A stretch of 64,000 nt of DNA from Treponema_I sp045599005 (GCA_045599005.1 JAZRVF010000011.1:124001-188000), one strand, 5' to 3'; counted from the first letter of the stretch, positions 42,918 to 51,271 are shown. Notes: generated by a model not told the origin, from the letters alone. Program-made: numbers and translations.

Positions 42918-44624
42918 ATGAAATCAGTGATAAAGAAAGCATGGTGGAAAGAACGTACTGTTTACCAGATTTACCCGCGGAGTTTCTGCGACTCAAATGC
43001 AGACGGAATCGGGGACATATCGGGAATCATCTCAAAACTTGATTATCTGGCGGACCTTGGAATCGGCATAATCTGGCTGAGTCCTGTTTACTGCTCGCCT
43101 AACGATGACAACGGATACGACATCAGCAATTACCGGGACATCAACCCTGAGTTCGGAACTCTGGAAGACATGGACAGACTGATTTCAGAAGCCCATGCAA
43201 GAGACATAAAGATCATCATGGATCTGGTTGTGAACCACACTTCCGACGAGCATGAATGGTTCAAGGAAAGCCGGAAATCCAAAGACAGTCCATACAGGGA
43301 TTATTACATCTGGAAACCGCCTGTAATCAGGAACGGAAGGAAATGCCCGCCGAACAACTGGACCAGTTTCTTTACCGGAAGCGCCTGGCAGTATGATGAA
43401 CAGACCGGAGAATACTATCTGCATCTTTTTTCACGCAAACAGCCAGACCTGAACTGGGCAGACCCCAGAGTCACCACAGAAGTTGAGGACATCCTGCGTT
43501 TCTGGCTGGACAGAGGCATAGACGGATTCAGATGCGATGTAATCAATGTGATCGGGAAACATTCCCTCAAAGACGGGAAAAAGCGGATCGCACTGACAGG
43601 ACTGGAACACTATCTTACCACAGAGGAATGCCATCAGCACCTGAGAAAACTGAACGATGATGTCTTCTCAAAATATGACTGCTATACAGTAGGTGAGACA
43701 GTCTGCGTGAACACGAAAATGGCTTCGGAACTCCAGGGCGAGAACAGAGGCGAACTGAACACGGTTTTCAGTTTTGAGCATATGGAGACTGACACAGTCA
43801 GCAACAAATGGTTCCGGTTTGCCTTCAGAAGCGGAAAATTTGTTGACTGTCTCTGCAGATGGCAGAAAGAACTGTCCTGGAATGCCAATTATTTTGAAAA
43901 CCATGACCAGCCCCGTTCCGTGTCCCATTTCGGAGATGACGGCGTCTTTCATGATCAGTCTGCAAAAATGCTTGCCTCTCTACTTTTCACACTGAAGGGA
44001 ACACCTTATGTCTACGAAGGTCAGGAACTGGGCATGACAAACTTCGATTTCTCAAGTCTTGACCAGATTATGGACATTGAGTCCCACAACGTTGACGGAA
44101 TCGCCCGAAAACTGCACTTTCCACGGAAACTGCGTTGGAAGATGATACGGAAGACAAGCCGTGACAACGCAAGAACACCCATGCAATGGAACGGAGAAAG
44201 GAACGCAGGTTTCTCAGAGGGGAAACCTTGGCTGGGAATAAACGGGAATTATAAAAGAATCAATGCTGAGAACCAGTGTCTTTCAGGCAGTTCCATACGC
44301 AGTTATTACCGGCAGCTGATTCTGCTCCGGAAGAAGGAGCCTGTTTTTGTATACGGTGATTTTTCAAGGATTGTGAAATCAGGGCAGATTCATGTCTTTG
44401 AAAGGACAATTCCGGAAGAATCACTGAAAGAATTTGGAGAAGGCAGATTCACCAGAATCATTACAGTGATAAACTTCGGTAAAAAGCCCCGCAGGACAGG
44501 AAGATTCATCGCGGACAGATGCCGAGACATGCAGATTGTCCAGGCAAACTACATGCAGAACATGGACAGCATGAGCAGGGATTACGTCCTGAAACCTTAC
44601 GAAGCGGTGATTTTTGCAAAATGA
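42918..44624 (+). CDS. GH13 alpha-glucosidase / oligo-1,6-glucosidase
   Basis: A 568-residue glycoside hydrolase family 13 enzyme without signal peptide, so intracellular. KERTVYQIYPRSF and DNGYDISNYRDI open the barrel; the nucleophile is the Asp in GFRCDVIN, the acid/base is the Glu in YTVGETV, and the third carboxylate is in YFENHDQPR. MDLVVNHTSDEHEWF is typical of the oligo-1,6-glucosidase/maltase group. It would release glucose from imported maltodextrins or isomaltose. The ATG at 42918 matches the family start; a TTG at 42873 would add 15 residues. It is followed after 78 bases by the degenerate HD-GYP gene. Confidence 0.94.
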   Translation: MKSVIKKAWWKERTVYQIYPRSFCDSNADGIGDISGIISKLDYLADLGIGIIWLSPVYCSPNDDNGYDISNYRDINPEFGTLEDMDRLISEAHARDIKIIMDLVVNHTSDEHEWFKESRKSKDSPYRDYYIWKPPVIRNGRKCPPNNWTSFFTGSAWQYDEQTGEYYLHLFSRKQPDLNWADPRVTTEVEDILRFWLDRGIDGFRCDVINVIGKHSLKDGKKRIALTGLEHYLTTEECHQHLRKLNDDVFSKYDCYTVGETVCVNTKMASELQGENRGELNTVFSFEHMETDTVSNKWFRFAFRSGKFVDCLCRWQKELSWNANYFENHDQPRSVSHFGDDGVFHDQSAKMLASLLFTLKGTPYVYEGQELGMTNFDFSSLDQIMDIESHNVDGIARKLHFPRKLRWKMIRKTSRDNARTPMQWNGERNAGFSEGKPWLGINGNYKRINAENQCLSGSSIRSYYRQLILLRKKEPVFVYGDFSRIVKSGQIHVFERTIPEESLKEFGEGRFTRIITVINFGKKPRRTGRFIADRCRDMQIVQANYMQNMDSMSRDYVLKPYEAVIFAK

Positions 44625-44641
44625 CAAAAAACTGTTAAAGT
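44614..44641 (+). promoter_or_regulatory. Weak promoter candidate before the second HD-GYP gene
   Basis: TTGCAA (44614-44619) and TAAAGT (44636-44641) are 16 bases apart at the end of the glucosidase gene. Transcription would begin near 44648, just where the inverted repeat at 44650 starts. Confidence 0.35.
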
Positions 44642-44649
44642 CCCGCTGA

Positions 44650-44708
44650 ATTCATACCGATATACAAAGGGTAAAACTATCTTTTCAGGCGGAGATATCG
44701 GTATGAAT
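44650..44708 (+). promoter_or_regulatory. 14-bp inverted repeat enclosing the ribosome binding site and start codon
   Basis: ATTCATACCGATAT at 44650-44663 is perfectly complementary to ATATCGGTATGAAT at 44695-44708. In mRNA this makes a 14-bp stem with a 31-nt loop. The start codon of the HD-GYP gene (44703-44705) is inside the 3' arm and GGAG (44691-44694) is at the edge of the loop, so the fold would hide the start site. Confidence 0.75.
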
Positions 44709-46052
44709 GCAATTAACGTAAGTGATCTGAAACCGGACCTACAGTTTAAAAGCGATGTTGTGATTGACAAGACATTTCTTCTTCTCACACCACTTGTACC
44801 CGTTTCCCAGAAACTGATTGATGCCCTGAATGACTGGAGTTTTACCCAGGTTTTTACTGATGATGCACCCGTCCAGAATCAGGAGACACAGAAGACCGTT
44901 TCTCTTTCAGAGATTGAAACAAAACCGGCAGAACCAGCTCCAATCAGAAAAATCGATCTAAGTGAGACAGAATCCATTTCGATTGAAGACATTACCGGTG
45001 ATACAGAAAATTCCGCTTCGTCAATCGGGGACTCGGTAAAACGTGCCCTGGACATTGCAAACGGAAGGATAACAACTGGCACAGCTCCGTCAGCTGCGGC
45101 ATCAGCAATTCCCTCTGCCACAGACACTGACGGACAGAGAATGACCCTGGTCAAAAATGTCTACAACGAATACCTGAAATATATTGAATCAGTTTACACC
45201 TATTACGCAACCAACAGGAAAATCAACATGGAGGATCTGTCCACAACTGTCGAGGAACTGTGCCGCTTCATAAAAGACAACCGGCAGTATGTCCTGAGGA
45301 TTCAGGCAGAAAGGCCAAAGGAAAAAATCAATTTCCTGATTCTTCATTCATTGAATTCAACAATTCTTGCAATTATTATTGCAATGGAACTCCGTTTCAC
45401 AATCACACAGATGATTGAACTTGGAACAGCATGTATCCTTCATGAGATTGGGATGATCCGGCTTCCGCCCCAGCTTTACATGACTGACAGAATTCTTACC
45501 CCAAGCGAGAAAAAGCTTCTCTTCACCCACCCGCTTCAGACTTACAACATTCTCAAGAGCATCGGATTTCCTCTGCAGATCTGTCTCGGTGCACTGGATC
45601 ACCATGAGCGGGAAAACGGATCAGGGTATCCGAGAAAACTTGAAAGTGAGAAAATCTCCCGTTACGGAAAAATCATTGCGGTTGCCTGTGCCTATGAGGC
45701 AGCTTCATCAAAGCGTACATACAAAGAGGCAAAAACCACAAACACTGCAATGATTGAAATGCTTCAGGACAACAACAGGAATTTTGATTCTTCCGTCATC
45801 AGGGCTCTGCTTGCAAACCTTTCACTTTATCCGATAGGAAGCTATGTTTTCCTTTCAAACGGCAAAAGCGCACAGGTTGTGGATGTTGCACCTGAGTCCC
45901 CGCAGAATCCGGTTGTAAAATTGATTGCAGGAACAAACGGTGGAAAAGAGGAAACGATTTATACAGCGAACACGGACGTGAAGATCCTGCGTGCCATGGA
46001 TAACAAGGAAGTGGCAGACATTCTGAAATATCTGAAGACAGAGAGCGCCTGA
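44703..46052 (+). CDS. HD-GYP-domain protein with degenerate active site
   Basis: A 449-residue protein: an N-terminal region (1-60), a low-complexity linker rich in Ser/Thr/Ala/Glu (60-145), an HD-GYP domain (~205-385) and a C-terminal domain shared with the HD-GYP protein at 37457. First histidine H215, H276 and the HHE (300-302) are kept, but the HD pair is HE (H247, E248), HHExxDGSGYP has N305 for Asp, and the late metal ligand of VAD is C329. It may therefore bind cyclic di-GMP without cleaving it, or cleave it poorly. A large hairpin covers its start codon. It is downstream of a glucosidase gene and convergent with the AKR-like gene. Confidence 0.87.
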   Translation: MNAINVSDLKPDLQFKSDVVIDKTFLLLTPLVPVSQKLIDALNDWSFTQVFTDDAPVQNQETQKTVSLSEIETKPAEPAPIRKIDLSETESISIEDITGDTENSASSIGDSVKRALDIANGRITTGTAPSAAASAIPSATDTDGQRMTLVKNVYNEYLKYIESVYTYYATNRKINMEDLSTTVEELCRFIKDNRQYVLRIQAERPKEKINFLILHSLNSTILAIIIAMELRFTITQMIELGTACILHEIGMIRLPPQLYMTDRILTPSEKKLLFTHPLQTYNILKSIGFPLQICLGALDHHERENGSGYPRKLESEKISRYGKIIAVACAYEAASSKRTYKEAKTTNTAMIEMLQDNNRNFDSSVIRALLANLSLYPIGSYVFLSNGKSAQVVDVAPESPQNPVVKLIAGTNGGKEETIYTANTDVKILRAMDNKEVADILKYLKTESA

Positions 46053-46092
46053 TATAAAGTCTGGAAAAAATATTACAGAAAGAAGTCCCGGT

Positions 46093-46839
46093 TTATTCAG
46101 TTCCGGACAGTTTCTGCCGCAGTGAGCAGACTTCATCCCGGAAGGAATCGTCAATCACCGGGGGATGGCTTTCAAAGTAAAGAAGTCTGTCCAGATCCTC
46201 ACGGTTTCTTATGTTCCAGACAGGGACGGCATTCTCACGGGAATTGACAAAACCGTAGGCAAGAGGAAGGCTTTCTACAGCACCGCGGGCCATGATGTCG
46301 TACGCCACAAAAGAAACATCACCTTCCGGAGCCACATCTGAAAGCGCATTGAAGGGACAGGCCACAACATCGTAGAGATGTGAATTATATGCTTCCATGG
46401 CAATCTCTGCCGACTGGGCAAAGAAACCGATCGCATGAATCACGCCATCAGCCTTTGCGCCTCTCAAAGCATCATACAATCCGTCTTTGCTTCCAGGTCC
46501 GGGCACAAAATCCGGAACTGAAACAAAATACAGGTCAATATAATCTCCCTGAAGATTGTCAAGGCTTTCTGCAAGCTGAAGATGAAGCTCCGCCGATGTT
46601 TTTGCGAAAGAAACAGATGCGATAAAAACATCCCGCCTCATTCCGTAAAAAGCATAGCCCAGCTGTTTTTCACAAGACCCGTATTCGGGAGATGACAGAA
46701 AGAAATTGATTCCTCTTTCGTAGGCGTTTCTAAGCAGGGCAATGGCATTATCCATGTCTTTTCCGTCCTGCAGATCCTTTACCCAGAAACTCGGACGGCT
46801 GACCATGCAGTTTGTTTTTCCCAATGCGACAAATTCCAT
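46093..46839 (-). CDS. Aldo/keto reductase-like protein lacking the catalytic tetrad
   Basis: A 248-residue protein with the AKR barrel pattern: ERGINFF, SPEYGSCEKQLGYAF, GDYIDLYFVSVPD and an IGF turn are recognisable. Of the tetrad Asp-Tyr-Lys-His only Tyr (Y53) remains; Asp aligns with L48, Lys with V76 and His with S107. It is also shorter than the usual 280-330 residues. It is probably not a normal NADPH-dependent reductase. The ATG at 46839 is preferred over GTG at 46857. It lies downstream of the glyS terminator as a lone gene. Confidence 0.78.
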   Translation of the reverse strand: MEFVALGKTNCMVSRPSFWVKDLQDGKDMDNAIALLRNAYERGINFFLSSPEYGSCEKQLGYAFYGMRRDVFIASVSFAKTSAELHLQLAESLDNLQGDYIDLYFVSVPDFVPGPGSKDGLYDALRGAKADGVIHAIGFFAQSAEIAMEAYNSHLYDVVACPFNALSDVAPEGDVSFVAYDIMARGAVESLPLAYGFVNSRENAVPVWNIRNREDLDRLLYFESHPPVIDDSFRDEVCSLRQKLSGTE

Positions 46840-46857
46840 AAACCCAAAACCCCACAC

Positions 46858-46910
46858 AAAAAAAAATAGCCCCTACCCGACATACCGTAACCGGATGCCG
46901 GATAAAGGCT
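46858..46910 (-). terminator. Strong intrinsic terminator of glyS
   Basis: On the minus strand arms at 46895-46910 and 46868-46883 form a 16-bp stem (AGCC...GGCT with several G-T pairs) with an 11-base loop, followed by a T run at 46858-46866. It begins 9 bases after the glyS stop codon. Confidence 0.85.
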
Positions 46911-46919
46911 GATCAATCA

Positions 46920-48266
46920 TCAGACGCGTTTGTAATTCTTGATTTCTTCACGAATACGTGCAGCAACTTCACTTACAGGAATACGGATCTGCTCCATTGA
47001 ATCACGGAAACGCAATGTTACAGTCTTGTCTTCCTTTGTATCGTAGTCAACAGTGATACAGAAAGGAGTACCAACTTCGTCCTGACGGCGGTAACGCTTT
47101 CCGATTGCTCCGGACTGGTCATAATCAGTTACAAATTCTTCCTTGAGCTCTGCCTGGATTTCCTTTGCAAGTTCTGCAAGTCCGTCTTTCTTCATAAGAG
47201 GAAGAACAGCAACAGTAACAGGTGCAATTTTCGGGTGGAAGTGAAGAACTGTTCTGTAGTCATCAGGTTCGCCTTCTTTTGCCAGATTCTGCTCTTCATA
47301 TGCGTCACAGAGGAACATGAGCAGGTTACGGGTAAGTCCGGCAGATGTCTCGATGATGTAAGGAATGTATTTGTCATTTCCGTTGTCCTGATCAATGTAG
47401 GACATGTCTTTGCCTGAATAGTTTGTATGCTGTGTCAGGTCAAAGTTGGTGCGGTTATGTACACCTTCCAGCTCGCTGAATCCCATGGGGAACTCGTACT
47501 CAATGTCATATGCGTCTTTTGCATAGTGAGCCAGTTTCTCATGATGATACCAGCGCATCTTATTCATGCGGACACCATATTTCTCATAGAATGCCCAGCG
47601 CTGACCTCTCCAGTATTCAAAGAATTTGTCATCATCACCGGGTTTTACGAAAAACTGCATCTCCATCTGCTCAAATTCGCAGGTGCGGAAAATGAAGTTC
47701 TTGGTTACGATCTCATTGCGGAATGCTTTACCGACCTGTGCGATACCGAAAGGAATCTTCATGCGGTTTGACTGGATGATGTTCTTGTAGTTTACGTAGA
47801 TACCCTGGGCGGTCTCAGGACGGAGATAAACCACAGAAGCTGTGTCTTCAGCAGGTCCGATGTGAGTCTTGAACATCAGGTTGAATGCGCGGGGTTCTGT
47901 AAGTTCACCGCCGCAGTTCGGACATTTGCGGGCAGCCAATGCATCCTGATCCATGTTGTCTGCTCTGAAACGCATTTTACATTCCTTACAGTCAACAAGA
48001 GGATCTGAGAAGTTTGCAACGTGACCGGATGCCTCCCATGTTCTGGGGTGCATAAGGATTGCAGCATCAAGTCCCACAATATTGTCATGCAGCTGGGTCA
48101 TTTCTTTCCACCAAGCATTCTGAATGTTCTTTTTAAGTTCGATTCCCAGCGGTCCGTAATCCCAGGCACCTGCCTGTCCGCCGTAAATTTCTGATGACTG
48201 GAATACAAAGCCTCTGCGTTTACAGAGACTGACGATTTTTTCCATTGTAATTTCGTGATTGTCCAT
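46920..48266 (-). CDS. glyS: Glycyl-tRNA synthetase, homodimeric type
   Basis: A 448-residue class II synthetase of the alpha-2 type. ITMEKIVSLCKRRGFVFQSS and GPLGIELKKNI are the family opening; FRNEIVTKNFIFRTCEFEQM is motif 2 and VLPLMKKDG starts the anticodon-binding domain. A zinc-like knuckle is present (CKECKMRF and CPNCGG). The ATG at 48266 has AAGGAAG seven bases upstream and gives the normal length. The frame happens to stay open a further 79 codons upstream, but that stretch is GC-rich, unlike any synthetase, and matches the candidate RNA region. Confidence 0.95.
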   Translation of the reverse strand: MDNHEITMEKIVSLCKRRGFVFQSSEIYGGQAGAWDYGPLGIELKKNIQNAWWKEMTQLHDNIVGLDAAILMHPRTWEASGHVANFSDPLVDCKECKMRFRADNMDQDALAARKCPNCGGELTEPRAFNLMFKTHIGPAEDTASVVYLRPETAQGIYVNYKNIIQSNRMKIPFGIAQVGKAFRNEIVTKNFIFRTCEFEQMEMQFFVKPGDDDKFFEYWRGQRWAFYEKYGVRMNKMRWYHHEKLAHYAKDAYDIEYEFPMGFSELEGVHNRTNFDLTQHTNYSGKDMSYIDQDNGNDKYIPYIIETSAGLTRNLLMFLCDAYEEQNLAKEGEPDDYRTVLHFHPKIAPVTVAVLPLMKKDGLAELAKEIQAELKEEFVTDYDQSGAIGKRYRRQDEVGTPFCITVDYDTKEDKTVTLRFRDSMEQIRIPVSEVAARIREEIKNYKRV

Positions 48267-48288
48267 ATCTGAACTTCCTTGTGTTCTT

Positions 48289-48433
48289 ACGGCCCCTCTG
48301 GTTGAGAGGCTCTTTATTCTTTCGCGGCAGGTCCGGAGCAACGCAGCCTCCCACTCTCCACGCGGCACATTCTGCTGGCTGCAGTAACGAGCCACCGACC
48401 CACCCAATACCTGACTGGACGGGGACAGTTTTT
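48289..48433 (+). ncRNA. Candidate structured small RNA between glyS and smpB
   Basis: A ~145-nt GC-rich block. Its ends pair: 48293-48304 with 48412-48424 (CCCC/GGGG, then UCUGGUUG/UGACUGGA, one bulged C), 12 base pairs. Inside, GGCTC 48308-48312 pairs with GAGCC 48389-48393, continued by TTATT/AGTAA-type pairs. A TTTTT run follows at 48429. Four G-U pairs in the closing stem make sense only if the plus strand is transcribed. CAGGTCCGGA...GCAGCC at 48328-48348 recalls the conserved tip of SRP RNA, but the tip does not fold in the SRP way. Alternatives are a 6S-like RNA or a glyS leader read from the minus strand. Confidence 0.5.
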
Positions 48434-48526
48434 CAGAGCATATCACAAAAGTCAGTTCCATGAACAGTACCATAAAAGAACCCTTACTGTAGACGTTCAT
48501 CAAAAATGCAGGTATTATTTTTTATT

Positions 48527-48991
48527 ATGTCAGAAGGAACAAAACTCATAGCAAAAAATAAAAAGGCTTTTTTCAATTACTCTGTGGAAGAATCCGTAGA
48601 ATGCGGAATAGTCCTTGAAGGAACAGAGGTAAAATCTGTCAAGGCAGGGACAATTTCTTTTCCTGACGCCTTTGCCGAAATAATCTGTAACGAAGTCTGG
48701 GTAAAAGGGTTTCATATATCAGAGTATGCGTTTTCTTCCATATTCAACCATAATCCGGACAGACCGAAGAAACTTCTTCTTCACAAGGCAGAGATCAAAC
48801 GTCTTCTCCGGAAAACCACAGAAAAAGGATACACGCTGATTCCGCTGGACTTTTATCTCAAGAACGGGCGGGTCAAGGTAACACTGGGGCTCTGTAAAGG
48901 AAAAAAAATGTACGACAAACGTGCAGATATCAAGGAACGGGATGAGAAACGGAATTTACAACGGGAATTCAGAAAGCGTCTTGACGGCTAG
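48527..48991 (+). CDS. smpB: SsrA-binding protein SmpB
   Basis: A 154-residue tmRNA partner for rescue of stalled ribosomes. KLIAKNKKAFFNYSVEESVECG, VLEGTEVKSVKAGTISFPDAF and VTLGLCKGKKMYDKRADIKERD are the family blocks; the C-terminal basic tail is complete. The ATG at 48527 matches the usual start; an ATG at 48506 would add seven residues, and neither has a good ribosome binding site. tmRNA itself is not seen in this window. Confidence 0.95.
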   Translation: MSEGTKLIAKNKKAFFNYSVEESVECGIVLEGTEVKSVKAGTISFPDAFAEIICNEVWVKGFHISEYAFSSIFNHNPDRPKKLLLHKAEIKRLLRKTTEKGYTLIPLDFYLKNGRVKVTLGLCKGKKMYDKRADIKERDEKRNLQREFRKRLDG

Positions 48992-48992
48992 A

Positions 48993-49838
48993 ATGAGAGA
49001 CCACTTTTTTTCATCAAAAGGATTTTTTTCACTTCTGCTCTGCCTGTTTTTTCTGTCAGCTGCCGATCTCTGGGCTGCAAAACGTGAGACGGTTTTTTTC
49101 GGAATCACAACGGATTCATCAGACACATCCACTATATCACTGACAGAGAAACTTTTTTTCAAGCAGTTCGAGGCACTTGATTCATACAGACTGGAAGACA
49201 GGCGGGACACACCATGGAATGACTCATTCCTGTCAGATTATGAAGGAAGGGATGTCCTGCTTTTTGCAATCGATATCCACGACAAGAACACATTCTGGCT
49301 TGTCACCCTGAACATCCATGACATGAAAAACAATACCAGAGCGGAATTCCAGGCTGAATACGAGGACTACTACAAAATTCTCATGGATTCCAAGAATGCG
49401 ATAGACACACTTCTTTCATCCCTGAAGACAGGAAGCAGTTCTTCCGCGACAGAAAACGCTGCACCGGTTCTGGTCACTCTGTCCATGGACAGCCTTGCCG
49501 GCACATGGAACGGAGAGCCGGAACTTGACAAAATCGTGATTCTTAAAAGCGGACGCGGGTTTGTTGTTTTCAAAAACGGAGCATCAATGACCATTGAGCT
49601 TTCAATAATCAGCAATCAGCTTCTGATCAAGCAGACAAGCAACAACAATGCCTCATACTTTCCGGATCTTCCCAAGAACGTCGCACAGTCAGCCGCGGCC
49701 ACTGCAAACCCGATCACCTGGAGTTTCATCATGATTGATCAGAACACTCTTACAGGGAAAAAGACAACACTGCATACCTCAGACAGCGGAAAAAGTGCCT
49801 ACCCGGGAACCACACAGGTAACCTGGACCCGTCAATAA
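48993..49838 (+). CDS. Secreted hypothetical protein
   Basis: A 281-residue protein with a signal peptide (FFSLLLCLFFLSAADLWA). The first mature half may be a small alpha/beta domain (VLLFAIDIHDKNTFWLVTLN) and, after a Ser/Ala linker, the second half looks like a beta-barrel or lipocalin-like domain (SLAGTWNGEPELDKIVILKS). No family recognised beyond that SLAGTW resembles the opening of many small-ligand or lipid-binding domains. It starts 2 nt after the smpB stop, so the two are cotranscribed. Confidence 0.75.
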   Translation: MRDHFFSSKGFFSLLLCLFFLSAADLWAAKRETVFFGITTDSSDTSTISLTEKLFFKQFEALDSYRLEDRRDTPWNDSFLSDYEGRDVLLFAIDIHDKNTFWLVTLNIHDMKNNTRAEFQAEYEDYYKILMDSKNAIDTLLSSLKTGSSSSATENAAPVLVTLSMDSLAGTWNGEPELDKIVILKSGRGFVVFKNGASMTIELSIISNQLLIKQTSNNNASYFPDLPKNVAQSAAATANPITWSFIMIDQNTLTGKKTTLHTSDSGKSAYPGTTQVTWTRQ

Positions 49839-49858
49839 ACCATTTTACAAAAAAATAA

Positions 49859-49953
49859 TTTGAAATATCCTCAAAGTTGATTTATACTGTGGCAAACAGA
49901 GACCTGCGATGATTTGTGCGCGCAGGCTTTTTTTACAAGGAGAGCAATGAAAA
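49859..49953 (+). promoter_or_regulatory. Promoter and attenuator-like leader of glgC
   Basis: TTGAAA (49859-49864) and TATACT (49883-49888), 18 bases apart, would start transcription near 49895. A hairpin follows at once: CCTGCG 49903-49908 with CGCAGG 49921-49926, then C and seven T (49928-49934), the form of an intrinsic terminator. AAGGAG lies at 49937-49942. Two tiny frames overlap: ATG 49909 to TGA 49949 (MICARRLFLQGEQ) and ATG 49947 to TAA 49961 (MKNA). Confidence 0.6.
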
Positions 49954-51228
49954 ATGCCTAAAGTACTGTCCATCATTCTCGGAGGCGGAAAAGGAACACG
50001 TCTCTATCCCTTAACAAAAGAAAGATCAAAACCGGCTGTTCCCTTCGGAGGAAAACACCGTATTGTTGATATTCCGATCTCCAACTGTATTAACTCAGGT
50101 TTCAAACAGATTTATCTTCTGACACAGTTCAATTCTGCGTCATTGCACATGCACATCGCAAACGCCTATTCCTTCGACCGTTTTTCAAAAGGTTTCGTGG
50201 AAATCCTTGCCGCAGAGCAGACCCTGGAACACAGCGGATGGTATGAAGGAACAGCAGACGCCGTGCGCAAGAATTTCGTGCATTTCAAGACACAGCAGCC
50301 TACGCACTATATCATTCTCTCAGGAGATCAGCTTTATCAGATGGATCTGGCAGAATTCCTTGATTCACACATCAAGAGCGGCGCTCAGATTTCAATTGCG
50401 ACAACAGCTGTCACACGTCAGGATGCGACCGGATTCGGTATCATGAAAGTTGATTCAAAGAACACAATCACCGCTTTCATGGAGAAACCCGCTGCAGACA
50501 AAGACATTTCTGACTGGATCATTCCTGACGAGAGCCGTACCCCCGGTGCGACAGCAGGAAAAGATTATCTTGCTTCAATGGGTATTTACATTTTTGATGC
50601 TGATGTTCTTGAGGAGGCACTCAACAACGACCACACAGACTTCGGAAAAGAGATCATTCCTGAGACACTTTCCAAGTACAAAGTACAGTCATACATCTAT
50701 GACGGTTACTGGGAAGACATCGGAACAATCCGCAGTTTCTACGAAGCAACACTTGACCTTACAACAATCAAGCCGCACTTCAACTTCTATGATGAGACAC
50801 ACCCCATTTACACACATATCCGCAATCTGCCCTCCTCAAAGCTGAATATGGCAACAATGAACAGGGCAACTGCATGTGAAGGCTGTGTCATTACGGAAGC
50901 AACAATCACAGACTCTGTTATCGGTATCCGCAGCATTATTGAGAAGAACACACAGCTTGTGGGTGTAATCTCAATGGGTGCAGACTATTACGAGACGGAA
51001 GAAGAAAAGGCTAACAACCTTAAGAAAGGTATCCCTAACATCGGTATCGGAGAGAACACCCGCATCAGAAAGGCCATCATCGACAAAAACGCGCGCATCG
51101 GAAACAACTGTTCCATCGGTTACAGTCCGAAACCGCCGGCAGACGGTGACCACGGCATGTACTATGCGGCTGACGGAATCATTGTGATCCGTAAGAATGC
51201 GATCATTCCTGACGGCACAATTATCTGA
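49954..51228 (+). CDS. glgC: Glucose-1-phosphate adenylyltransferase
   Basis: A 424-residue ADP-glucose pyrophosphorylase, the committed step of glycogen synthesis. LGGGKGTRLYPLTKERSKPA is the nucleotide-binding loop, followed by GGKHRIVDIPISNCINSG, YEGTADAVRKN and a C-terminal left-handed beta-helix with TRIRKAIIDKNARIG. Activity is usually tuned by glycolytic intermediates. The ATG at 49954 gives the family N-terminus, but AAGGAG is 11 bases away and better placed for an out-of-frame ATG at 49947. It forms its own transcription unit with an attenuator-like leader and a terminator. Confidence 0.95.
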   Translation: MPKVLSIILGGGKGTRLYPLTKERSKPAVPFGGKHRIVDIPISNCINSGFKQIYLLTQFNSASLHMHIANAYSFDRFSKGFVEILAAEQTLEHSGWYEGTADAVRKNFVHFKTQQPTHYIILSGDQLYQMDLAEFLDSHIKSGAQISIATTAVTRQDATGFGIMKVDSKNTITAFMEKPAADKDISDWIIPDESRTPGATAGKDYLASMGIYIFDADVLEEALNNDHTDFGKEIIPETLSKYKVQSYIYDGYWEDIGTIRSFYEATLDLTTIKPHFNFYDETHPIYTHIRNLPSSKLNMATMNRATACEGCVITEATITDSVIGIRSIIEKNTQLVGVISMGADYYETEEEKANNLKKGIPNIGIGENTRIRKAIIDKNARIGNNCSIGYSPKPPADGDHGMYYAADGIIVIRKNAIIPDGTII

Positions 51229-51271
51229 TGACAGTATATAAATGCCGGAACTGAACCGGCATCCAGGCAAA

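Noticed and set aside
44664..44694. Cyclic-di-GMP riboswitch before the HD-GYP gene
   Set aside because: CAAAGGGTAAAAC loosely resembles part of the GEMM consensus, but there is no second helix, tetraloop or receptor.
48328..48348. Firm identification as SRP RNA domain IV
   Set aside because: The motif looks similar and has the right loop spacing, but the three bases on each side of the tip cannot pair as SRP requires, and the arms are of unequal length.
48267..48503. N-terminal 79-residue extension of glycyl-tRNA synthetase
   Set aside because: The frame is open but the ATG at 48266 has a good ribosome binding site and matches the family start; the extension is GC-rich, unlike synthetases, and overlaps the candidate RNA.
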